Of a stretch of DNA of 11,200 bases, positions 6,836 through 11,200 are shown one piece after another. Source of the DNA: Timburyella sp030842085 (GTDB lineage Bacteria > Bacillota > Clostridia > Oscillospirales > Acutalibacteraceae). The notes beneath the pieces are model-generated. The model was not told where the DNA came from and did no database searches. It saw only the letters and a list, made by a program, of their open reading frames with translations. The stretch covers positions 1 to 11,200 of the forward strand of contig JAUUSE010000059.1 of assembly GCA_030842085.1 (NCBI GenBank). Direction: 5' to 3'. Position numbers and translations under genes: made by a program. Each line of letters opens with the position of its first letter. Position 1 is the first letter of the stretch.

Positions 6836-7798
6836 TTAACTAAACATTGTGCTTACAGGCTTGTTCTCATAAATGCGCTCAATAGCCTCAGCAAAGTACG
6901 GAGCTACCTGTAAAACATTAATCTTATCTATAAGTTTTTCCGGCGGAAGCATAATTGTGTCGAGCAACACGACCTTGCTTATATAGCTGTCGGTAATACG
7001 CTGAAGCGCCGGGCCGGAAAGCACGCCGTGAGTAGCGCAGGCCATAACCTCAGTAGCACCGCCGACCTCTATAATAGCTTTCGCTGCATTGCAGAGAGTA
7101 CCGGCCGTGTCTATAAGCTCGTCAACAAGAACAACCTTTTTGCCCTTAACATCGCCTATAATATTCATAACCTCGCTGACATTTGCCTTAGGACGGCGCT
7201 TGTCGACAATGGCGATAGGAGTATCTGTCTCTATAAAATGCGCAAAATTGCGGGCGCGCTTAATGGCTCCCATATCCGGAGAAACTACTACATACTGAGA
7301 GCAGTCGTCATATGTGTTTTTATAATAGTTTGCAAGAATAGGCGCGCCGAGCAGATGGTCGACAGGAATATTGAAAAATCCCTGTATCTGTGATGCGTGC
7401 AAATCCATAGTAAGTACTCTATCTGCGCCGGCGGCAGTTATAAGGTCGGCTACTAACTTAGCAGAGATTGGATCCCTAGCTTTTGCCTTTCTGTCCTGCC
7501 TTGCATAGCCGAAATACGGCATAACTGCTGTAATACGACCGGCAGACGCACGTTTCATGGCGTCTATCATTATAAGCAGTTCCATCAGATTGTCATTGAC
7601 CGGGTCACAGGTGGACTGTACAATAAATACGTCAGAACCTCTGACCGACTCGCCTATAGAAATGCTTATTTCACCGTCGGAGAATTTAGAAACTTCAGCA
7701 TCGCCAAGAGTAAGGCCCAGTGTTTCCGCTATCTGCTTTGCCACCGGACGATTTGAATTGCAGGAAAATATTTTAATATCCTTCCTCTGAAAACTCAT
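6836..7798 (-). CDS. prs: ribose-phosphate pyrophosphokinase (PRPP synthase)
   Basis: The 320-residue enzyme is the normal class I length. It transfers pyrophosphate from ATP to ribose 5-phosphate, giving PRPP for purine, pyrimidine, NAD, histidine and tryptophan synthesis. Visible motifs are FSDGE (39-43), the ATP-binding flexible loop PYFGYARQDRKAKARDPISA (94-113), the catalytic His of MDLHASQIQGFF (131-142), and the PRPP-binding loop VDELIDTAGT (225-234). That loop usually reads VDD; here the second acidic residue is Glu227, a mild variant. The start has GGGGG about seven bases upstream. It heads the prs-pth-mfd order and is divergent from folE. Confidence 0.99.
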   Translation of the reverse strand: MSFQRKDIKIFSCNSNRPVAKQIAETLGLTLGDAEVSKFSDGEISISIGESVRGSDVFIVQSTCDPVNDNLMELLIMIDAMKRASAGRITAVMPYFGYARQDRKAKARDPISAKLVADLITAAGADRVLTMDLHASQIQGFFNIPVDHLLGAPILANYYKNTYDDCSQYVVVSPDMGAIKRARNFAHFIETDTPIAIVDKRRPKANVSEVMNIIGDVKGKKVVLVDELIDTAGTLCNAAKAIIEVGGATEVMACATHGVLSGPALQRITDSYISKVVLLDTIMLPPEKLIDKINVLQVAPYFAEAIERIYENKPVSTMFS

Positions 7799-7835
7799 TA
7801 ATACGCCCCCAATTTAATTCCATATACCTTTTAAT

Positions 7836-7863
7836 ATTATGCCATAAAACGATATTTTTTCAA
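7836..7863 (-). promoter_or_regulatory. prs promoter
   Basis: On the minus strand, TTGAAA (7863-7858), a 16-base spacer, and CATAAT (7841-7836) preceded by TGG, an extended -10. The start would be near 7829, giving a leader of about 30 bases. Confidence 0.6.
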
Positions 7864-7942
7864 GATAAAAAAACAAAAAGTAAAAAATAAATTTATATTT
7901 TGTATATAAAGGTCGTTAATACTGGTTTATTATACTGATTTT

Positions 7943-7951
7943 TGGTATAAT
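7943..7951 (+). promoter_or_regulatory. folE extended -10 promoter
   Basis: TGG-TATAAT is a perfect extended -10. The -35 position (7923-7928, TGGTTT) is weak, which is common with extended -10 promoters. Transcription would start near 7958, leaving a leader of about 100 bases. Confidence 0.6.
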
Positions 7952-7964
7952 ATACGTAAATTAA

Positions 7965-8054
7965 CAGGCTGAGCGCCTCAAAATTCGCAGGCGGTCTGAT
8001 AAAAATTAATTGTGTTGCGTACATCGGAAAGCCTGACGCAACTTTGAAAGGCAG
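7965..8054 (+). promoter_or_regulatory. candidate structured leader (possible riboswitch) of folE
   Basis: The leader can form a stem CGCCT/AGGCG (7974-7978 with 7989-7993) and a 7-bp hairpin GTTGCGT/ACGCAAC (8014-8020 with 8036-8042). The loop of that hairpin contains AGCCTG (8030-8035), complementary to CAGGCT (7965-7970), so a 6-bp pseudoknot is possible. The same GCCT (8031-8034) can pair with AGGC (8049-8052), which overlaps the ribosome binding site. I do not see the conserved segments of the tetrahydrofolate or preQ1 riboswitches. Structure and function are inferred from complementarity alone. Confidence 0.4.
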
Positions 8055-8060
8055 ATATAA

Positions 8061-8615
8061 ATGGATAAACTTAGAATAGAAATGGCTGTAAGGGAGATAC
8101 TTTTGGCAATAGGGGAAAACCCGGACAGAGAGGGGCTCAAAGAGACTCCGCGGCGTGTAGCCAACATGTATGAGGAAATATTTGCGGGACTTGAGGAAGA
8201 CCCGCAAACGCACGTCAAAATATTTAATGAAGAATCTCCTGACGAAATGGTAGTGGTACGGGATATACCATTTTATTCAATGTGCGAGCATCATTTACTT
8301 CCCTTTATAGGCAGGGCGCATATTGCATATATACCAAAAGACGGAAAGATTATAGGATTATCTAAACTGGCGAGAATAGTAGGCTCTTTTGCCAAGCGCC
8401 CGCAGCTGCAGGAGAGACTTACCTCACAGGTGGCGGACTTTTTAGAAAAAGTGCTGCAGCCGAGGGGAGTTGCGGTAGTAGTTGAAGCGGAACATCTTTG
8501 TATGTCTATGCGCGGCGCCCGCGCTGCCGGCGCACTGACTAAGACATCGGCGTTAAGAGGCGGAATGAAATCTGACGCCCGCACCCGAAACGAGGTTATG
8601 AAACTGCTTTCGTGA
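8061..8615 (+). CDS. folE: GTP cyclohydrolase I
   Basis: The 184-residue protein is a typical FolE length. The cytosolic, zinc-dependent homodecamer converts GTP to 7,8-dihydroneopterin triphosphate, the first step toward folate and also an entry to queuosine-type deazapurines. Zinc ligands are all present: Cys75 and His78 in FYSMCEHHLLPF, and Cys147 in AEHLCMSMRG. GLSKLARIV (99-107) and the basic RPQLQERLT segment (113-121) are family landmarks. AAAGG lies nine bases before the ATG. The gene stands alone, with no other folate gene in the window, so the pathway it serves cannot be read from context. A foldable leader and its own promoter suggest independent control. No clear terminator follows. 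Confidence 0.98.
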   Translation: MDKLRIEMAVREILLAIGENPDREGLKETPRRVANMYEEIFAGLEEDPQTHVKIFNEESPDEMVVVRDIPFYSMCEHHLLPFIGRAHIAYIPKDGKIIGLSKLARIVGSFAKRPQLQERLTSQVADFLEKVLQPRGVAVVVEAEHLCMSMRGARAAGALTKTSALRGGMKSDARTRNEVMKLLS

Positions 8616-8976
8616 TATGTGCAATTCCGCCGCTTTTGATAGAAGAGATTAAAATCTTAAGCCAATACAGATTAAATCAAAACCCTTAGTAAAATAGTGG
8701 CATGCACAGCCCACGAGGGGCAAGCACTTGCTGACCGTTAGAAAGGGTACTGATTATCATTGCATCGCTCGCCCGGCGGCTGGTAAGTTAGTCATATTTC
8801 TCTCTGTTTGGACTTATAGCGTTTCTTAGGCTTTTGTATATTTCCTCTTATGAAATTTTCTCTTGGGGGAAAACAGATCTACTTCTTTGACCTTACCATC
8901 AGTTTCCACTAATTTTTTCCAAGCTTTTTTCTACCCACGGCAGAACCGTTGACTTTGTTATGCTCAAAGCGACAAC
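8616..8976. other. folE-glpQ-like gap without an intact gene
   Basis: The first 75 bases are A+T-rich. About 8700-8780 is richer in G+C and has short inverted repeats such as GCAAG-CA-CTTGC (around 8730), but no transfer-RNA-like or ribosomal-RNA-like shape. A short plus-strand frame crosses it without a start or family signal. The last part carries the frameshifted remnant described separately. Confidence 0.5.
8826..8976 (-). pseudogene. short frameshifted coding remnant, unidentified
   Basis: On the minus strand one frame reads FEHNKVNGSAVGRKK, then stops at TAG (8911-8909). The -1 frame reads KAWKKLVETDGKVKEVDLF and continues SPKRKFHKRKYTKA to TAA (8828-8826). The frames meet at an in-register A-AAA-AAG run (8930-8924), so one base change or a -1 slip joins them. 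The result has a protein-like, basic C-terminal character. The upstream part runs into the terminator at 8977-9012, so no intact start exists. It is probably the 3' relic of a lost gene. I do not recognise the family; chance is possible. Confidence 0.3.
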
Positions 8977-9012
8977 AAAAAGCAGGCATTGAAAATCAAA
9001 GGCCTGCTTTTT
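8977..9012 (-). terminator. strong hairpin terminator of the glycerophosphodiesterase gene
   Basis: AAAAAGCAGGC (8977-8987) pairs perfectly with GCCTGCTTTTT (9002-9012) around a 14-base loop. It lies 22 bases beyond the stop codon on the minus strand, and the stem ends in a U-run in both directions, so it can act bidirectionally. Confidence 0.88.
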
Positions 9013-9034
9013 GGCTTTTATTGGGCATTAAAGA

Positions 9035-10723
9035 TTATGAATTCTTCTTTTTCCTGCTTTTGAAAACAGCTACGCATACTATGACAATTACTGCTGCAGC
9101 GACCACGGCGCATATGCATATAATTAATACCGTATAGTCTGCAGGGAAAAGGGTTTCGGCGGTTATACTCTCATATGTATGCAGATTTTCATTTTTTGAC
9201 CATGTGGGATAATTAGTGGTTATGCTGGTTACGCCGTTTTTGGCAAGCATAACTAAATCATCTTCATTGCTGATAGTCCATGCCTGCATAAGTATTCCGC
9301 GGTGAGCCGCCGCCTTTACAAAGTCGGCATTGTGAATTATATTTTCGTCGCCCGTACCGTAAATATAGTCAGCGGTGGCAGCTAAGCCGCCAAGAGAATC
9401 CATAACGATTTTTAAATTTTCATTTACTGACAGCGAAGCACTATACTTAGGACTAGTAAGATATCCTGTGCCGCAGTAGGGAGCAAATTCATTTACATAT
9501 TCAAGGCAGTTGCCGCCGAAAGAAATAAAGAATACCTGCTGCTCTACTTCCATATCTTCCATAAGCTTTACTATAGCTTTAGTTGCTTCCCTACGGGTAT
9601 CCTTAATTTCAAGGAAAGTAATAATGTCAGGATTTTTCTGAAGCAGCTCAAACAGCCATTCCAGCTTGCAGAACTGCTCACTGTCAAATGCACCCTGGGC
9701 TTTAAGAGTATACTGGCTGAGTTCATCCCACGTATATCTTGTTATTAAGCCTTTGGCTGTCGTGTCGGTGGTGTAGCCGTCTAATGAGCCGTTGTGATTG
9801 CAGATAAGTGAACCATCGGCCAGCATCCACACATCAGTTTCTATCGCGTCGCCGCCAAGGCTTATGGTCTTTTCATAGCTTGCGAGCGAATTTTCAGGCG
9901 CAGCAGTAGGAGCGCCTCTGTGTCCTACTATAAATGACTTGCGGATTGATACCGGCTCTTCATCTTTAACCTTGCCGTAAAGGTTATAGGCCGTATTAAA
10001 ATTTTCAACTGTTACGCCGTTTGCGCCGCAGTCAACGGCGTCAAAAACACGCTGCTTGTCGCTGTCAACACCGGAGTCGAGCCATACAGCTATGCCGCGC
10101 AGCTGTAGGTATTCAGCATCATCTCTGCTGAGAGCTTCGTCCTGAGAAATTATCGCTATAGTCGCGTTGCCAATGTGAGTGTCGAGAGCAATCTGGGACG
10201 CACTATTTTCCTCTGAAACGGCGCCGGCAAGATATGCATAGCGTATTGCACAGGGTTCTATGCCATGCGCCGCCAGCAAAACATCTGTATTATCAGACGC
10301 CAGCATAACGTCGTACATTTCGTTTTCAACAACATAATTTGCAAAAGCTTCTGCGGTAACAGAGTCAGATGTAGTAAACATCGGAATAACAGCGGTCGCA
10401 CATGCGTCAAATATCTGAGCGATTGTGTATGAAGTATCGCCTACAGATACGTTTAGACTTGAATCTGCAATTTCAAACGATGCCACTTGAGTGCGCTTGC
10501 CGTCGGTATTGAGTGAGTTAAGCTTTTTTTCCGTATCAATTTTTGTGATAACTGTGGGCGGAGCTATAATCGACGTCTCCGGCTCATAAACCTCTTTCAT
10601 CTGATAGGATGCACTGCTGCCCTCAGCGCTTAATAAAGCTGCGGCAGGAGCACTGCCAAGAGCCGAGGCGGCTATAGCAAACGACATAAACAGTCCTAAA
10701 AAGCATTTAAATATTTTTAACAT
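9035..10723 (-). CDS. secreted, membrane-anchored glycerophosphodiester phosphodiesterase
   Basis: This 562-residue extracellular enzyme is expected to split glycerophosphodiesters into glycerol 3-phosphate and an alcohol. Start 10723 is chosen because AAGAAGG lies seven bases upstream; a GTG at 10729 is too close to it. Residues 1-30 form a signal peptide. The catalytic GDPD domain (about 262-515) has HRG (268-270), PEN (276-278), ETD (295-297), His310 in NHNG, EIK (372-374) and the late AWT motif. A C-terminal transmembrane helix (about 530-554) ends in SRKKKNS, so the enzyme would face outward. Residues about 108-250 resemble a second, incomplete GDPD barrel half without catalytic residues. 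It is divergent from an ABC ATPase gene. Three TTTACA boxes upstream suggest phosphate control. Confidence 0.93.
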   Translation of the reverse strand: MLKIFKCFLGLFMSFAIAASALGSAPAAALLSAEGSSASYQMKEVYEPETSIIAPPTVITKIDTEKKLNSLNTDGKRTQVASFEIADSSLNVSVGDTSYTIAQIFDACATAVIPMFTTSDSVTAEAFANYVVENEMYDVMLASDNTDVLLAAHGIEPCAIRYAYLAGAVSEENSASQIALDTHIGNATIAIISQDEALSRDDAEYLQLRGIAVWLDSGVDSDKQRVFDAVDCGANGVTVENFNTAYNLYGKVKDEEPVSIRKSFIVGHRGAPTAAPENSLASYEKTISLGGDAIETDVWMLADGSLICNHNGSLDGYTTDTTAKGLITRYTWDELSQYTLKAQGAFDSEQFCKLEWLFELLQKNPDIITFLEIKDTRREATKAIVKLMEDMEVEQQVFFISFGGNCLEYVNEFAPYCGTGYLTSPKYSASLSVNENLKIVMDSLGGLAATADYIYGTGDENIIHNADFVKAAAHRGILMQAWTISNEDDLVMLAKNGVTSITTNYPTWSKNENLHTYESITAETLFPADYTVLIICICAVVAAAVIVIVCVAVFKSRKKKNS

Positions 10724-10795
10724 TAACACGCCTTCTTTCTTGTTATATTTACATAAAATTTATTCTAATAAATAAATTAAAAATGAAAAATATTT

Positions 10796-10801
10796 ATTAT
10801 A
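10796..10801 (-). promoter_or_regulatory. -10 element of the glycerophosphodiesterase gene
   Basis: A perfect TATAAT on the minus strand, with transcription starting near 10789. No consensus -35 is found at the right distance, which fits a promoter needing an activator. Confidence 0.45.
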
Positions 10802-10820
10802 ATAACACAAAGTAAAAAAA

Positions 10821-10848
10821 TTTACAAGCATTTTACATTTCTTTTACA
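10821..10848 (+). promoter_or_regulatory. PhoP-box-like array of three TTTACA hexamers
   Basis: TTTACA occurs at 10821, 10832 and 10843, a period of exactly 11 bp. This is the TT(A/C/T)ACA-N5 spacing described for PhoP in Bacillus subtilis. Relative to the inferred start of the glycerophosphodiesterase gene the array spans about -32 to -59, the usual activating position, but the hexamers read on the non-template-matching plus strand. It lies about -77 to -104 from the ABC gene start. No phoPR gene is in the window. Confidence 0.45.
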
Positions 10849-10889
10849 AGAATACATCGAAAATAGGTCATAGATTCTTGTTGTTTATG

Positions 10890-10918
10890 TTGCAGTTTAA
10901 TGGGGTGTATATTATAAT
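10890..10918 (+). promoter_or_regulatory. promoter of the ABC transporter gene
   Basis: TTGCAG (10890-10895), a 17-base spacer and TATAAT (10913-10918). Transcription would start near 10925. ATACTGC (10917-10923) and GCAGTAT (10979-10985) are complementary and could fold the leader just before the ribosome binding site. Confidence 0.68.
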
Positions 10919-11000
10919 ACTGCTGTATATATTCAGATATGCCTGACTAATAATAAATAAATGGCTGTATTAAGTTTTGCAGTATAGAAAGGGGAATAAT

Positions 11001-11200
11001 ATGCGCCTGCTGGTAAGGGATATAGAAAAGTCGTTTGCATCAAAGCATGTGCTTAAGGGCGTGAATTTTGAATGCGAGAGCGGAGCCGCACTTGGACTTT
11101 TAGGGCGAAACGGCGCCGGCAAAACGACAATAATAAGGATAATAATGGGTGTGTTTATCCTGCTGGAAGGGCTGGTTTATGGCTTTGGGTTCTGGTGGCT
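11001..11200 (+). CDS. ABC transporter ATP-binding protein (N-terminus only)
   Basis: The first 66 codons are present; the window ends inside the gene. The N-terminus reads MRLLVRDIEKSFASKHVLKG, with the usual first strand and A-loop region, followed by Walker A GRNGAGKT (residues 36-43). After IIRIIMGVF the sequence runs LLEGLVYGFG, aligning with the family pattern of E/S-G-x-V-x-x-x-G, although less typical than most. AAGGGG lies six bases before the ATG. Soluble NatA or LolD-like ATPases of this kind drive export or import through a partner permease, expected downstream. The substrate cannot be inferred. Signature and Walker B motifs are beyond the window. Confidence 0.93.
   Translation, partial: MRLLVRDIEKSFASKHVLKGVNFECESGAALGLLGRNGAGKTTIIRIIMGVFILLEGLVYGFGFWW

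Noticed and set aside
7965..8060. Assignment of the folE leader to the tetrahydrofolate or preQ1 riboswitch
   Set aside because: The conserved segments I know from those classes are not present, so only a generic structured-leader call is justified.
8700..8790. Possible tRNA or insertion-sequence end in the GC-rich part of the gap after folE
   Set aside because: No cloverleaf, T-loop sequence or paired terminal inverted repeats could be found.
11150..11200. Possible frameshift at the end of the ABC ATPase fragment
   Set aside because: The last residues look atypical, but the frame still fits the E/S-G-x-V-x-x-x-G pattern after Walker A, and the window ends too soon to judge.
1..11200. CRISPR array, prophage or integrative element
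   Set aside because: No regularly spaced repeats, integrase, transposase or attachment-site duplication is visible.

Overview
The window looks like chromosomal DNA from a low-to-moderate GC member of the Firmicutes, most likely an uncultured Clostridia-type anaerobe. The main evidence is the minus-strand order prs, pth, mfd. This matches the Bacillus and Clostridia core cluster, although ctc and fin, present in Bacillus, are absent here. Purine-rich ribosome binding sites, A+T-rich intergenic DNA and a surface-anchored glycerophosphodiesterase agree with this. No phage, insertion sequence, tRNA, rRNA or CRISPR array can be recognised.

Layout. Positions 1-536 hold no intact gene, but contain a possible decayed secreted-protein gene on the minus strand. 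A small XRE-type repressor (537-785, minus) diverges from a short putative lipoprotein gene (887-1405, plus). Their shared promoter region carries two related 15-bp operators 53 bp apart. Next comes a GC-rich, hairpin-rich, apparently non-coding island (about 1492-1775). The core cluster follows, all on the minus strand: prs (7798-6836), pth (6312-5722) and mfd (5330-1869). The genes are separated by long gaps of 523 and 391 bp. pth has a tandemly duplicated leader element. Divergent from prs is folE (8061-8615, plus), behind a compact foldable leader. A 420-bp gap after folE contains a small frameshifted coding remnant and a bidirectional-looking terminator. Then comes a large secreted and membrane-anchored glycerophosphodiester phosphodiesterase (10723-9035, minus), and divergent from it the start of an ABC transporter ATPase (11001 onward, plus), cut by the window end.

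How it works together. prs makes PRPP for nucleotide synthesis, pth recycles peptidyl-tRNA, mfd couples repair to transcription, and folE starts pteridine synthesis from GTP. These are housekeeping genes. The accessory interest lies in regulation: the XRE/lipoprotein operator pair, three TTTACA hexamers in exact 11-bp register upstream of the glycerophosphodiesterase (PhoP-box-like), the duplicated pth leader, the folE leader, and the structured island downstream of mfd. I found no clear novel multi-gene system. The strongest leads are those cis-elements and the island.
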